A stretch of DNA of 64,000 bases. It comes from Paenibacillus kyungheensis (GTDB lineage Bacteria; Bacillota; Bacilli; Paenibacillales; Paenibacillaceae). The stretch lies in assembly GCF_028606985.1 (NCBI RefSeq), contig NZ_CP117416.1, positions 2,332,001 to 2,396,000 on the forward strand, written 5' to 3'. How positions within the stretch are numbered: the stretch's first letter is position 1; each line of letters starts with the position of its first letter. Under the pieces are notes generated by a model that had not been told where the DNA came from, did no database searches, and saw only the letters and a program-made list of their open reading frames with translations. Made by a program: the position numbers and the translations under genes. Shown piece by piece: positions 55,498 through 64,000 of the stretch.

Positions 55498-57207
55498 ATG
55501 AAAAAAAGTGTAACTTTACTATCCGGCGTGCTTATGGCTTCTTTGTTATTTACAGCATGCTCTAGTGGAGGAGCTGATAATAGCAGTTCTTCAGTAGCCA
55601 ATGGTACAACCGAAGCATCACCGACGACTGCTCTCACCAGTTTGTTCAAAGCACCTGATCTTACCAAGTTACCTGCTACCGCTCAGCAACGTACAGATAC
55701 GATCATTATGGCGTTAACTGATCCAGCCGGAGCATTTACTCCTTATTTTCATCAAAGTGGATACGATGGCAATGTCTCTTCATTATTGTATGCACCGCTT
55801 GTGACAACAGATGATAAAGGGCTACCGGCTCCGAATCTAGCGGAAAGTTGGGATTTGTCCAAAGATCAACTTACATATACGTTTCATTTGCGTAAAAATT
55901 TGAAATTTAGTGATGGCTCACCGCTTACAGCAGACGATGTAGCGTTCACATGGACGATTTTGCATGACAAATCGTATGACAATGATTCGCTTATTCCCAC
56001 ATTAGGCATCGTAGGTGGAGCAGATTACAAAGCTGGCAAAGCGTCTACTATCTCTGGCATTAAAGTTATTGATCCACAGACTATTTCAGTTACGATTGCG
56101 AAGCCTAATGCAACTGCACTATTGACGTTAGGTAGCGATGTATTGTCCAAAGCTTATTATGGCAAAGACTATAAATTCGGCGAACTGGAATATATCAAAA
56201 AGTTACATCAGACTCCACTTGGGAATGGCCCGTATGTATTAACCAAGTTTATTCCGGGACAAGAAGTACGTTTTACAGCTAATGAAAATTATTTCAAAGG
56301 CGCTCCCAAAACAAAAAACTTTATCTACAAAACATCAGAAGGAGATACTTGGCAGTATGTGGAGACAGGGGAAATTGATTTTGCTTCCTTTAGTGCGACA
56401 CAAGAAAATATCGATAAACTCAAAAGTTTGGGATTTGTAGATATTTTGCCGTATACACCAAGCACGTATAGCTTTTTACAAGCCAATCTGGAACATGAAG
56501 CTTTGAAAGATAAAAAAGTACGTCAAGCGATTGCTTACGGATTGGATCGTCAAAGTATTTATGTAGACGCGAACCAAGGGGCAGGAGAAATAGCTAATAT
56601 TCCTGCGGCTCCTATCTCATGGGCGTATACAACAGATGGTATTAATCCGTATGCCTATAGCGCAGAAAAAGCGAATCAATTGCTTGATGAAGCAGGTTGG
56701 GTCGCTGGAGCAGATGGTATTCGTGAAAAAGATGGCCAAAAGCTGACTCTTCATTATCTAGGTTCCAAAAGTCCACAAACGGATATCTTTATCGCTGTCG
56801 CTACAGAAAACTTCAAAGCGATCGGCGTTGATTTCCAACCGGAAGTATTTGCAGACTTTAACTCACTTGCTTCCAAAGTCGAAGGCGGAGATTATGATCT
56901 AGCTTCATTCTCGACACCGATGTTAACCGATCCTTCAGATGGGTTAGTGCAATTTTTGGATGGAGAGATCAAAGGGTATGATAATCCTGAATTTGTGAAA
57001 TTATATAACGAAGCATTAGCAACCAACGATATTGAACAACGCAAAAAAATCTATGCAGATATTTTCAAATTATTAAACGATGATCTACCTGTTATTTTCA
57101 CTAACTACAAAAAAGTGGTCTATGCCTATAACGGACGTATTCAAGACTTAACAGTCAGTCCATTTAACGGTATTGCATCAAGTGTACCGCAATGGAATTT
57201 GAAGTAA
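55498..57207 (+). CDS. Peptide/nickel-type ABC solute-binding lipoprotein
   Basis: 569 residues, family 5 solute-binding protein (DppA/OppA/GsiB type). Lipobox FTAC (Cys about 21). Family marks: LAESWDLSKDQLTYTFHLRKNLKFSDG in outline (about 98-124), DVAFTWTIL, GNGPYVLTKF, and the closing KLYNEALATND. It captures a peptide or small organic ligand outside the membrane. AGGGGAA precedes the ATG, and the operon promoter carries the same motif as the sulfur enzymes, so a sulfur-containing peptide or conjugate is a plausible ligand. Confidence 0.9.
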   Translation: MKKSVTLLSGVLMASLLFTACSSGGADNSSSSVANGTTEASPTTALTSLFKAPDLTKLPATAQQRTDTIIMALTDPAGAFTPYFHQSGYDGNVSSLLYAPLVTTDDKGLPAPNLAESWDLSKDQLTYTFHLRKNLKFSDGSPLTADDVAFTWTILHDKSYDNDSLIPTLGIVGGADYKAGKASTISGIKVIDPQTISVTIAKPNATALLTLGSDVLSKAYYGKDYKFGELEYIKKLHQTPLGNGPYVLTKFIPGQEVRFTANENYFKGAPKTKNFIYKTSEGDTWQYVETGEIDFASFSATQENIDKLKSLGFVDILPYTPSTYSFLQANLEHEALKDKKVRQAIAYGLDRQSIYVDANQGAGEIANIPAAPISWAYTTDGINPYAYSAEKANQLLDEAGWVAGADGIREKDGQKLTLHYLGSKSPQTDIFIAVATENFKAIGVDFQPEVFADFNSLASKVEGGDYDLASFSTPMLTDPSDGLVQFLDGEIKGYDNPEFVKLYNEALATNDIEQRKKIYADIFKLLNDDLPVIFTNYKKVVYAYNGRIQDLTVSPFNGIASSVPQWNLK

Positions 57208-57229
57208 TCGGTAATAAGGAGTTGAGCAT

Positions 57230-58183
57230 ATGAGTAGCTATTTAATCAAGCGTCTAGCGTATACTCTGTTTATTTTATTAGCAGCTTCGTTATTGATCTT
57301 TTGCCTGTATGCATTAACTCCGGGGGATTTTATAACAGGTAATATCAAGTTAAGTCCTGAACGCAAAGCAGAATTGCGTGAGTTATACGGGCTAAACAAA
57401 CCGTTATTAGAGCGATATATCATCTGGATGAACAATGCGTTTCATGGGAATTTTGGGTATTCGCTGGATAAACAACAACCGGTACTCACGTTATTTAATC
57501 AGTATGTATGGAATTCATTTTTGTTAGCGATTGTCTCTACATTTCTAACGTGGCTTATTGCTGTGATTATCGGTGTAATCGCAGCGTATAAACAGTATTC
57601 ATGGTTTGATACGCTCGTGATGGTCGGTATCTTTGCCGCTATGTCGATTCCGTCGTTTTTTATTGGACTATTTCTGATTAAAATATTGGCGGTTGACTTC
57701 AAATGGTTACCGCCGGGAGGCATGTTAACGACAGGTAGCAATGCTACAGGAATCGCTTATCTAAAAGAAGTGATTCATCATATGACGTTGCCGGTCATTG
57801 TTATGACATTGCTGGGTGTAGGATCATTAACCCGTTACTTCCGCAGTAATATGATTGATGTTATTCAGCAAGATTATATCCGTACGGCTCGTGCCAAAGG
57901 ATTGAGTGAGCGCAAAGTGTTATTTACCCATGCTTTGCGTAATGCGTTATTGCCTGCGATTACACTGGTAGGATTTGAATTACCTGCGCTATTTGGTGGG
58001 TCGCTGATTATTGAACGAATTTTCAATTGGCCGGGGATAGGTCAATTGTATATGCAATCATTTACAGTTCGAGATTATCCGCTATTAATGGGCTTTACGA
58101 TGTTTATAGCTGTACTAACCGTTATCGGTACATTATTATCGGATATTTTGTATCATGTCGCTGATCCGCGTGTAAAAATCTAG
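57230..58183 (+). CDS. Dpp-type ABC permease B
   Basis: 317 residues, DppB/OppB family, six helices. The coupling loop DYIRTARAKGLSERKVLFTHALRNALLP (about 214-241) is typical. 22 nt after the binding protein; AAGGAG precedes the ATG. Forms the channel with the next gene product. Confidence 0.93.
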   Translation: MSSYLIKRLAYTLFILLAASLLIFCLYALTPGDFITGNIKLSPERKAELRELYGLNKPLLERYIIWMNNAFHGNFGYSLDKQQPVLTLFNQYVWNSFLLAIVSTFLTWLIAVIIGVIAAYKQYSWFDTLVMVGIFAAMSIPSFFIGLFLIKILAVDFKWLPPGGMLTTGSNATGIAYLKEVIHHMTLPVIVMTLLGVGSLTRYFRSNMIDVIQQDYIRTARAKGLSERKVLFTHALRNALLPAITLVGFELPALFGGSLIIERIFNWPGIGQLYMQSFTVRDYPLLMGFTMFIAVLTVIGTLLSDILYHVADPRVKI

Positions 58184-58201
58184 CGGACTAAGGAGGATCA
58201 T

Positions 58202-59128
58202 ATGCCATCTATACAGGCTGAAGTGACGAATGTATCTACCCATAGACCTCAAGCTGTCAAATCGTCTTTGTGGCGACAGTCGATTCGTAAATTAGTCAAA
58301 AATAAATTGGCTGTAGGTGGATTTGCAGTCGTTGTGTTTATGTTTTTGCTTTGTTTTGTAGGGCCTTTATTTTCGCCGTATACCGACAATAAAGTGAATA
58401 TGGCAATGATGAATAAAGCGCCTAATATCCATCACTGGCTGGGAACCGATAAGTTAGGACGGGATGTATTAACACGTGTGATGCAAGCAGGAAGAATCTC
58501 GTTAACAGTAGGGATTGCATCGATGTTTTTGTCTGTATTTATCGGAACATTGTTAGGAGCGATAGCAGGATATTATCGAGGGATTGTTGATCAAGTGATT
58601 ATGCGTATCGCTGATCTGCTACTCACGATTCCCAGTCTGCCGTTATTGTTTATTTTTGGAGCCTTATTATCAGAATGGAAAGTACCTACAGATTACCGAA
58701 TGTATATCGTAATGCTTATTCTCAGCCTTGTAGGTTGGCCTTCACTAGCACGTATGGTGAGAGGGCAATTGTTATCTTTGCGTGAACGGGAATTTATGCA
58801 AGCAACGATCGTTTTGGGATTACGTGATCGTCGTAAATTGGTGAATCATTTATTACCGAATCTAGTCCCATTATTAATAGTGATTGCTACGCTGAATATT
58901 GGTGGCGCTATTCTTAGTGAATCGGTATTAAGCTTCTTTGGACTAGGTGTTATGCCGCCTACACCTACATGGGGCAATATGATTGATGCGGCAAATAATA
59001 TGATCGATTTTCAAGAACGTCCGTGGTTATGGGTTCCACCCGGTTTTTCTATTTTTGCAACAGTGATAGCCATTAATATTTTTGGTGATGGGTTGCGAGA
59101 TGTGCTTGATCCGAAACAAAAAAGGTAG
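58202..59128 (+). CDS. Dpp-type ABC permease C
   Basis: 308 residues, DppC/OppC family with an N-terminal helix and the HWLGTDKLGRDVLTRVMQAGRISL periplasmic-to-membrane motif (about 78-101). Coupling loop REFMQATIVLGLRDRRKLVNHLLPNLV. AAGGAGG lies just upstream. Confidence 0.93.
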   Translation: MPSIQAEVTNVSTHRPQAVKSSLWRQSIRKLVKNKLAVGGFAVVVFMFLLCFVGPLFSPYTDNKVNMAMMNKAPNIHHWLGTDKLGRDVLTRVMQAGRISLTVGIASMFLSVFIGTLLGAIAGYYRGIVDQVIMRIADLLLTIPSLPLLFIFGALLSEWKVPTDYRMYIVMLILSLVGWPSLARMVRGQLLSLREREFMQATIVLGLRDRRKLVNHLLPNLVPLLIVIATLNIGGAILSESVLSFFGLGVMPPTPTWGNMIDAANNMIDFQERPWLWVPPGFSIFATVIAINIFGDGLRDVLDPKQKR

Positions 59129-59138
59129 GTGAATCAAC

Positions 59139-60131
59139 ATGAGTACCGACTCGTTATTGCATATTCAGCATTTAAGCACCTATTTTGATACCGATGATGG
59201 TACAGTCAAAGCAGTCGATGATATCAGCTTGCATGTTCGTCCCGGTGAAATTGTCTGTATTGTCGGTGAATCCGGTTGTGGTAAAAGTATCACTGCACTC
59301 TCTGTAATGGGATTGATCGAAGCGCCTGCTGGACGGATTGCAGATGGTGTGATTGATTTTAATGGGCAAAATTTATTGAATTTGAGCAAAAATCATCTAC
59401 GAAGTATTCGTGGGAATGATATCGCTATGATTTTTCAAGAACCGATGTCTTCACTCAATCCTGTACTTACGATCGGTGAACAAATGAGCGAGCCATTAAT
59501 CATTCACAAAAAAATGAATAAAAAACAAGCTCAACAGCGAGTATTGGAATTGATTACGCAAGTAGGTATTTCTCGTCCAGAACAGATTGCCAAGTCATAT
59601 CCGCATGAATTAAGTGGAGGAATGTTACAGCGCATTATGATCGCTATCGCCATCTCTTGTGATCCCAAGCTGTTAATTGCCGATGAGCCTACAACGGCGC
59701 TTGATGTTACGATTCAAGCACAGATTCTAGATATGTTACGAGAATTCCGTAGTCAATCGGATATGTCGATTCTGTTGATTACACATGATCTAGGTGTGGT
59801 CGCTGAAATGGCAGATTATGTGATTGTTATGTATTCAGGCAAAATAGTAGAAGAAGGCGAAGTGGTTGAATTATTTGCTCATCCTCGCCATCCGTATACT
59901 CAAGGGCTACTTCGTTCTAAGCCTATTATCAATCAACGGCAAAAAGAACTGTATTCGATTCCAGGATATGTACCGAACCCGCTTGAATTGCAAAAATCCT
60001 GTTATTTTCATGAGCGATGTGAGCATTGTATGGATATTTGTCGTACCGAAGAACCGCCACTACGTGATCTAGAAAACGGTCAAAAAACGGCTTGCTGGTT
60101 ATATGAAAAGGAGGCAACCGTTCATGTCTGA
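59139..60131 (+). CDS. Dpp-type ABC ATPase D
   Basis: 330 residues. Walker A GESGCGKS (about 44-51), signature LSGGMLQRI, Walker B LLIADEPTTALD, and a C-terminal oligopeptide-type extension with CYFHERCEHCMDIC, a four-cysteine cluster of the kind that binds Fe-S or zinc in this subfamily. Overlaps the next gene by 8 nt. Confidence 0.93.
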   Translation: MSTDSLLHIQHLSTYFDTDDGTVKAVDDISLHVRPGEIVCIVGESGCGKSITALSVMGLIEAPAGRIADGVIDFNGQNLLNLSKNHLRSIRGNDIAMIFQEPMSSLNPVLTIGEQMSEPLIIHKKMNKKQAQQRVLELITQVGISRPEQIAKSYPHELSGGMLQRIMIAIAISCDPKLLIADEPTTALDVTIQAQILDMLREFRSQSDMSILLITHDLGVVAEMADYVIVMYSGKIVEEGEVVELFAHPRHPYTQGLLRSKPIINQRQKELYSIPGYVPNPLELQKSCYFHERCEHCMDICRTEEPPLRDLENGQKTACWLYEKEATVHV

Positions 60132-61089
60132 AGCACTGCTAGATATTCAGCATCTCAAAAAATACTTTCCTATCAAATCAGGGCTACTTAGTAGAACAGT
60201 CGGACAGGTGAAAGCTGTCGATGATATTAGTATTACGATTCAGCCAGGAGAAACATTTGGTCTGGTTGGAGAGTCGGGTAGTGGCAAAAGTACAGTAGGA
60301 CGTACAGCTATTCGGTTAACCGACAAAACCGCTGGAGAAGTTCGATTTAAAGGAACCGATATTTATCATTTACCACCGGAGCAGTTGCGACAGTTACGTC
60401 CCAAAATGCAGTTGATCTTTCAAGATCCATACAGTTCGCTGAATCCTCGTGTACGGATAGGCGAAGCGATAGGTGAAGCTTTGTTAGATCATGGTCTAGC
60501 ACCTGCTTCCGATATTCGTGATCGGGTCAAAGAAGTACTATCTTCTTGCGGATTATCGTCCTATCATATTGATCGTTTTCCACATGAATTTTCTGGAGGT
60601 CAACGTCAACGGATCGGAATCGCCCGAGCATTGGTATTGAATCCAGAGCTGATTATTGCTGATGAACCGGTATCAGCGCTTGATGTATCGATTCAAGCTC
60701 AGATTATTAACCTGTTTAGTCATTTACAGGAGAGTAAAGGATTAACGTATCTTTTTATTTCGCATGATTTGAGTGTAGTCGAACATCTATGTTCACGTAT
60801 TGGGGTGATGTATCTCGGTTCAATGGTAGAGACAGCTTCCAGAGATGAATTGTTCCGTCATCCGCTACATCCATATACCAAAGCTTTGTTATCTGCTGTA
60901 CCGATTCCGATTCCCAAGTTAAAGCGTGAACGAATCGTGTTAAAAGGGGATATTCCAAGCCCTGCCAATCCACCTTCTGGTTGCAAATTTCATACTCGCT
61001 GTCCGTTTGCAGAACAGCGTTGTAAAGACGAAGTTCCTGTATTTCGCAATATGGGTAGTGATCACTGGGTTGCATGTCATTTGGTCTAG
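60124..61089 (+). CDS. Dpp-type ABC ATPase F
   Basis: 321 residues. Walker [10 protein letters not shown], signature [15 protein letters not shown], Walker [13 protein letters not shown], and C-terminal [15 protein letters not shown] cysteine motif. Start at 60124 has AAAGGAGG 9 nt upstream; a frame from 60103 is too long. Ends the five-gene importer operon with a bidirectional terminator. Confidence 0.93.
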   Translation: MSEALLDIQHLKKYFPIKSGLLSRTVGQVKAVDDISITIQPGETFGLVGESGSGKSTVGRTAIRLTDKTAGEVRFKGTDIYHLPPEQLRQLRPKMQLIFQDPYSSLNPRVRIGEAIGEALLDHGLAPASDIRDRVKEVLSSCGLSSYHIDRFPHEFSGGQRQRIGIARALVLNPELIIADEPVSALDVSIQAQIINLFSHLQESKGLTYLFISHDLSVVEHLCSRIGVMYLGSMVETASRDELFRHPLHPYTKALLSAVPIPIPKLKRERIVLKGDIPSPANPPSGCKFHTRCPFAEQRCKDEVPVFRNMGSDHWVACHLV

Positions 61090-61115
61090 ACGTATAAAAT
61101 AATAGTATAATTAGC

Positions 61116-61155
61116 AAAAAGCCACTGATCTTTAAAAGATCAATGGCTTTTTTTT
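61116..61155. terminator. Bidirectional terminator
   Basis: AAAAAGCCACTGATCTT and AGATCAATGGCTTTTT arms with A and U runs between the Dpp-type operon and the convergent trhO. Confidence 0.9.
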
Positions 61156-61167
61156 GATGGTATCTAT

Positions 61168-62061
61168 TTAGTTAGAAGCTGTAACAGCTACTTGCTCGCG
61201 GCAAGCATCTGAGCAGAAGTGTTCGTGTTCTTCTTTGCAAGATTCGCATACCACATGTTGCAGATTGCAAGTCGGGCAGTTGATATAATCGTCTGTTGGT
61301 GCTTCGCAATGATAGCATTTGCCTACAATAATATCTTCATCGGTATGGTTGATTGGAATCGAAATACGTTCGTCAAATACATAACATTTTCCGTCAAACA
61401 ATCGACCTTGTACTTCAGGGTCTTTACTATAAGTCACAATACCGCCTTCAAGTTGAGCAACATCGTTAAAGCCTTCTTTCATCAAGAAACCGGTTAGCTT
61501 TTCACAACGTACGCCACCTGTGCAGTATGTGAGAATCTTTTTGTCTTTGAACTCGCTCATATTTTCTCTGATCCATTCAGGGAACTCGCGAGAAGATTCA
61601 ACATTCGGACGAATTGCCCCGCGGAAATGACCGATATCGTATTCATAATCGTTACGACCATCCAAAACAATCACATCTTCTTGTTGAAGTTGTTCATAGA
61701 ACTCTTTCGGTGAAAGGTGCTTGCCTGTAAATTCACTAGCATCCCATTCTTCTTCAAAGCGGAAAGTGACCAATTCATCTTTTGGACGCACAAACATTTT
61801 TTTGAAAGCATGTTCTTCTGCTTCATCAATTTTGAACACTGTATCTGCAAATCGTGGATCTGCTAATAAGTCTTGCATATACTGTTCAGTCTGTTCAAAA
61901 TCACCTGACAATGTACCGTTAATACCTTCTGGTGCGATTAGAATTCTTCCTTTGATACCTAACTTTTTGCAATATTTCAAATGCTCTGCGGCAAGTGCTT
62001 CATGATCATCAATTTTGACAAATTTATAAAATAATAAAATCCGGTATGGACTCGTAGACAT
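61168..62061 (-). CDS. trhO: tRNA uridine(34) hydroxylase (rhodanese-like)
   Basis: 297 residues. N-terminal acylphosphatase-like domain (about 1-95), rhodanese domain (about 125-220) with the catalytic Cys180 in [13 protein letters not shown], then a C-terminal zinc-binding tail with [21 protein letters not shown] and CSDAC. It hydroxylates U34 of tRNAs to ho5U in an oxygen-dependent way. The ATG at 62061 (MSTSPYR) is preferred, with GGGTG about 6 nt upstream; a longer frame to 62154 runs into non-coding sequence. Confidence 0.9.
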   Translation of the reverse strand: MSTSPYRILLFYKFVKIDDHEALAAEHLKYCKKLGIKGRILIAPEGINGTLSGDFEQTEQYMQDLLADPRFADTVFKIDEAEEHAFKKMFVRPKDELVTFRFEEEWDASEFTGKHLSPKEFYEQLQQEDVIVLDGRNDYEYDIGHFRGAIRPNVESSREFPEWIRENMSEFKDKKILTYCTGGVRCEKLTGFLMKEGFNDVAQLEGGIVTYSKDPEVQGRLFDGKCYVFDERISIPINHTDEDIIVGKCYHCEAPTDDYINCPTCNLQHVVCESCKEEHEHFCSDACREQVAVTASN

Positions 62062-62176
62062 ATTCATCACCCTATATATAAAAATTTTAATTTTGCACCG
62101 ACGTACAATATAATCGCAATCATAAATTTTACGCTTCTCTTGGGGGTTAGTCAATGAAAATGTATAAAAAGGGGGA

Positions 62177-62356
62177 TTTAATTCTTATGGTGGGGTGGGA
62201 GCGCTGCGCCAATAGAATCGTTCTTGTCGTCGCTGTTGCTATGGAATCCCTTGAATGACCGCTTGGCGGTCGGGATTTCATAGCAAAGGCGATCGCTTCG
62301 CTCTTTCAGAACGATTCTATTCGCTCCGCTCTACGGTGGGAGTGGGAGGAATTAAA
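62177..62356. repeat. Nested inverted-repeat region around element copy 2
   Basis: An outer 8-bp pair TTTAATTC (62177-62184) / GAATTAAA (62349-62356) surrounds copy 2. It differs in sequence from the outer pair of copy 1 but has the same relative place. Confidence 0.45.
62199..62340 (-). repeat. Dispersed structured element, copy 2
   Basis: Reverse-complement copy of 48386-48530. Pairs: AATAGAATCGTTCT/AGAACGATTCTATT (62211-62224, 62308-62321), 15-bp TTGCTATGGAATCCC with 62272-62286 (one G-U), and GACCGC/GCGGTC (62257-62262, 62266-62271). The conserved strand blocks CTTCGCTCTTTCAG (rc of the shared segment) and TTCTTGTCGTCGCTG are present. Confidence 0.75.
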
Positions 62357-62361
62357 GTCTT

Positions 62362-62393
62362 GGGTGGGGGAGGGTAGGTGGAGTTTGGGTGGG
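62362..62393 (+). other. G-quadruplex-prone tract
   Basis: GGG runs at 62362, 62366, 62372 and 62387-62393 with short G-rich spacers on the + strand, within a roughly 190-bp C-depleted zone. Folding is only inferred from the G-run pattern. Confidence 0.4.
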
Positions 62394-62527
62394 AGATTTG
62401 GAGGGGAGTGAGAATGTAGTGGGAAAGTAATAGATAGTATTGAGATGGTAAGTGAGAGTCAGATATAGTGGGATTATTGTGAGAATGGGAAGAAGATTTT
62501 GTGAAGGGATAATATATAGTGGGAAAT

Positions 62528-62561
62528 AAAAAAAGGGGCTGTCTAATGGGGATAGACAGCC
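62528..62561 (-). terminator. Terminator of rsgA
   Basis: On the minus strand an 8-bp GGCTGTCT/AGACAGCC stem is followed by seven or more U. Confidence 0.85.
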
Positions 62562-62658
62562 GGGAGTGTGGGATAGCATATAGAGTTGGGATGGAGAAAG
62601 TATCTATTCACTGATGCTTATGCAACATACTTAAATGTGATTTGATTTTGTATAGTGA

Positions 62659-63726
62659 TTAGCGGTTTGCGCGGTTTTTGGAATTTTGTTTATGTGTTTT
62701 GGATAAGGTTTTCCATTTTTGTTTTTCTTGGCGCAGTTGAGTGACGTTATTTTTGCGTTCGTTGTAGGCTAGTTCTTTTTTGAGTTTGAGCCAGTTGTTG
62801 TAATGTTTAGTTGGTAGTGTGCCTTCGGTTAATGCTTGTTGCACCGCGCAGTCTGGTTGATCCTCTGTATGCGCACAGTCGTGGAAGCGACACTGTTCGG
62901 CTAGAGATTCGATATCATGGAATGTTTCTTCCAGTCCTGTCGAAGCTTGCCCTATACCCAGACTTCGCATGCCAGGAGTATCGATCACGATCATACCATT
63001 GTGTAGTAAATGGAGTTCACGATGAGTAGTAGTGTGTTTACCTTTCGCATCGTCTTCGCGAATTGCATTTGTTTTCATTTTGTATTCGCCTGCAAGTGCG
63101 TTAACGAGTGAAGATTTACCGACACCAGAAGAACCAAGCAATACCAGTGTGTCTCCTACAGCAAAATGCGCTTGTAGTTCTGTTAATCCGTCACCATGAA
63201 TACTATCGACTGGATAGACAGGAACACCAAAGCCAGCTATTTCTAATTGTTGAAGATAGTGATCCAATTGATCGGTTAGATCGCTTTTGGTTACGATAAT
63301 AAGCGGTTGTGCTCCGCTATTCCACGCAATCGTTAAATAACGCTCAATACGATTCAGATTAAAATCATCATTTGCCGAACAAACGAGTAGACAATAATCA
63401 AAATTGGCAGCAACCACCTGTTCACCAATATCAGGATCATCACGCAAAATAATCGTTTTACGTGGTAACACTTGATGGATGAGTGAAGTATCACCGGGAT
63501 GGCTCTCCAGAGCGACAAAATCACCAATCGAAGGGCGATCGACTCGCAGAGCATCGCGGAATGAAGAGGTTTTTAATTTGGCTAATTGTTCTCCATCTTC
63601 AGAGACAACACGGTATACATGTTTGAACACCGCACTAATCCGTGCTGGAATAAGACGTTCCGACGTCTCATAGGCTGCAAAGTGTGCAGCAAAATAATCG
63701 TTATATCCATAATCATTAATATTCAA
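62659..63726 (-). CDS. rsgA: Ribosome small subunit GTPase A
   Basis: 355 residues. N-terminal OB domain (about 25-95), a circularly permuted GTPase with G4 TKSD (146-149) preceding G1 GSSGVGKSS (198-206) and G3 DTPGMRS (about 249), then a zinc-binding C-terminus (CRFHDCAHTEDQPDC). It checks 30S subunit maturation. The start is TTG at 63726 with AAAGGAG 9 nt upstream. It ends in a Lys/Arg-rich tail. A 24-codon ORF lies 39 nt upstream. Confidence 0.93.
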   Translation of the reverse strand: MNINDYGYNDYFAAHFAAYETSERLIPARISAVFKHVYRVVSEDGEQLAKLKTSSFRDALRVDRPSIGDFVALESHPGDTSLIHQVLPRKTIILRDDPDIGEQVVAANFDYCLLVCSANDDFNLNRIERYLTIAWNSGAQPLIIVTKSDLTDQLDHYLQQLEIAGFGVPVYPVDSIHGDGLTELQAHFAVGDTLVLLGSSGVGKSSLVNALAGEYKMKTNAIREDDAKGKHTTTHRELHLLHNGMIVIDTPGMRSLGIGQASTGLEETFHDIESLAEQCRFHDCAHTEDQPDCAVQQALTEGTLPTKHYNNWLKLKKELAYNERKNNVTQLRQEKQKWKTLSKTHKQNSKNRANR

Positions 63727-63748
63727 TTCAGTTAGCTCCTTTGTTGTA

Positions 63749-63785
63749 TCGGGAGCTTGTTTACGTTATCCGTTCATTTCTCCCG
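63749..63785. promoter_or_regulatory. Hairpin in the rsgA leader
   Basis: CGGGAG and CTCCCG ends pair around 25 nt. It overlaps the 3' end of the small ORF and lies 23 nt before the rsgA start. Confidence 0.35.
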
Positions 63786-63840
63786 ATTGGAAATAGGTTC
63801 TATGCGGCGTGTGATGGGGTGTACGTTCAATAGTCATCAT
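63766..63840 (-). CDS. Small ORF upstream of rsgA
   Basis: 24 codons (begins MMTIERTPHH, ends QSGEMNG) with AAAGGA 9 nt upstream of the ATG. The peptide is His/Thr/Pro-rich, without a membrane segment, and ends 39 nt before the rsgA start. It could be a leader peptide or a stable small protein; no family recognised. Confidence 0.45.
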   Translation of the reverse strand: MMTIERTPHHTPHRTYFQSGEMNG

Positions 63841-64000
63841 TATGAATCATCCTTTCTGTTCGGGATTTCACCAACAGTATAACAGAAAATGGATAAAAAG
63901 GAATAGCAAAAATAGAAGATACGTATAAACATAACCAGGATTGTAAATAGAGTGTTATCTTTTACACGTTATAAACAATTCATTTATGATCAAAAAGAAC

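Larger units (their letters stand above)
62062..62658. other. Intergenic region with structured element and G-rich tract
   Basis: The 597-bp gap contains element copy 2 (62199-62340), a C-poor G-rich tract (about 62341-62530) and the rsgA terminator (62528-62561). A minus-strand frame at 62352-62579 is low-complexity and is not accepted as a gene. Confidence 0.6.

Noticed and set aside
62177-62356. Element copy 2 as the trhO promoter or a riboswitch
   Set aside because: It lies over 110 bp upstream in the same relation to no gene in copy 1, so its place is not tied to a regulated gene.
62352-62579. 75-codon Leu/Pro/Tyr-rich minus-strand frame
   Set aside because: A product of the C-poor G-rich tract; no ribosome site, and it crosses the rsgA terminator.
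1-64000. CRISPR arrays, tRNA or rRNA genes, prophage or IS transposases
   Set aside because: No regular repeat-spacer pattern, no cloverleaf or rRNA-like stretch, and no transposase or phage structural motif noticed on either strand.

Overview
The window is an ordinary chromosomal stretch of a low-to-moderate GC Gram-positive bacterium, most likely Paenibacillus or a close relative. Support comes from strong GGAGG-type ribosome binding sites, GTG and TTG starts, S-layer-homology (SLH) proteins, a T-box leader on thrS, lipoprotein-anchored solute-binding proteins, and many genes whose closest recognisable relatives are Bacillus subtilis genes (catE, bcrC, pdxK, lmrAB, ytnI/ytnJ/ytmO, rsgA). 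I see no rRNA, tRNA, CRISPR array, prophage or intact insertion sequence.

Layout. 1-7650: a 5'-truncated SLH surface protein, thrS with its T-box leader and promoter (minus strand), a D-2-hydroxyacid dehydrogenase, a second secreted SLH-like protein and a broken small gene. 7650-18530: cardiolipin synthase, an MFS exporter, a ferredoxin-NADP reductase under a textbook Fur box, an orphan AraC-type response regulator, threonine synthase, a DUF1906 protein, an amidohydrolase, a BcrC-like PAP2 phosphatase and a DUF3243 protein. 18900-28600: secreted proteins and lipoproteins, mprF, a lipoprotein multicopper oxidase, a secreted FN3-CBM3 protein, a CatE-like dioxygenase and two small proteins. 28750-38530: a mug-type DNA glycosylase, an lmrA-lmrB-like repressor/exporter pair, a flavin reductase, a divergent SgrR/MFS pair, a stand-alone hemD-like gene, pdxK, a lipoprotein and an HPr/Crh-like protein. 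38680-44800: AraC regulator, a three-gene carbohydrate ABC importer and a LuxR-type two-component system.

45000-61100 is the most coherent block. It holds a glutaredoxin-like protein, an NtaA/SnaA-type flavin monooxygenase, a LysR regulator, a cystine/amino-acid ABC importer, a second luciferase-like monooxygenase, an M20 deacylase, an ArsR-like regulator and a five-gene DppBCDF-type ABC importer. Most of its parts match the B. subtilis ytmI (S-alkylcysteine salvage) operon, split here into several transcription units. Two promoters about 10 kb apart (before the glutaredoxin gene and before the Dpp-type importer) share an almost identical operator-like motif just downstream of the -10 box, which suggests that peptide-type uptake and C-S cleavage belong to one sulfur regulon.

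61100-64000: trhO (tRNA hydroxylation) and rsgA (ribosome assembly GTPase), with a 24-codon small ORF before rsgA. Intergenic sites at 48386-48530 and 62199-62340 carry two copies, in opposite orientation, of a nested inverted-repeat element. Its stems differ in sequence but keep pairing, so it is a candidate structured or MITE-like repeat that I do not recognise.
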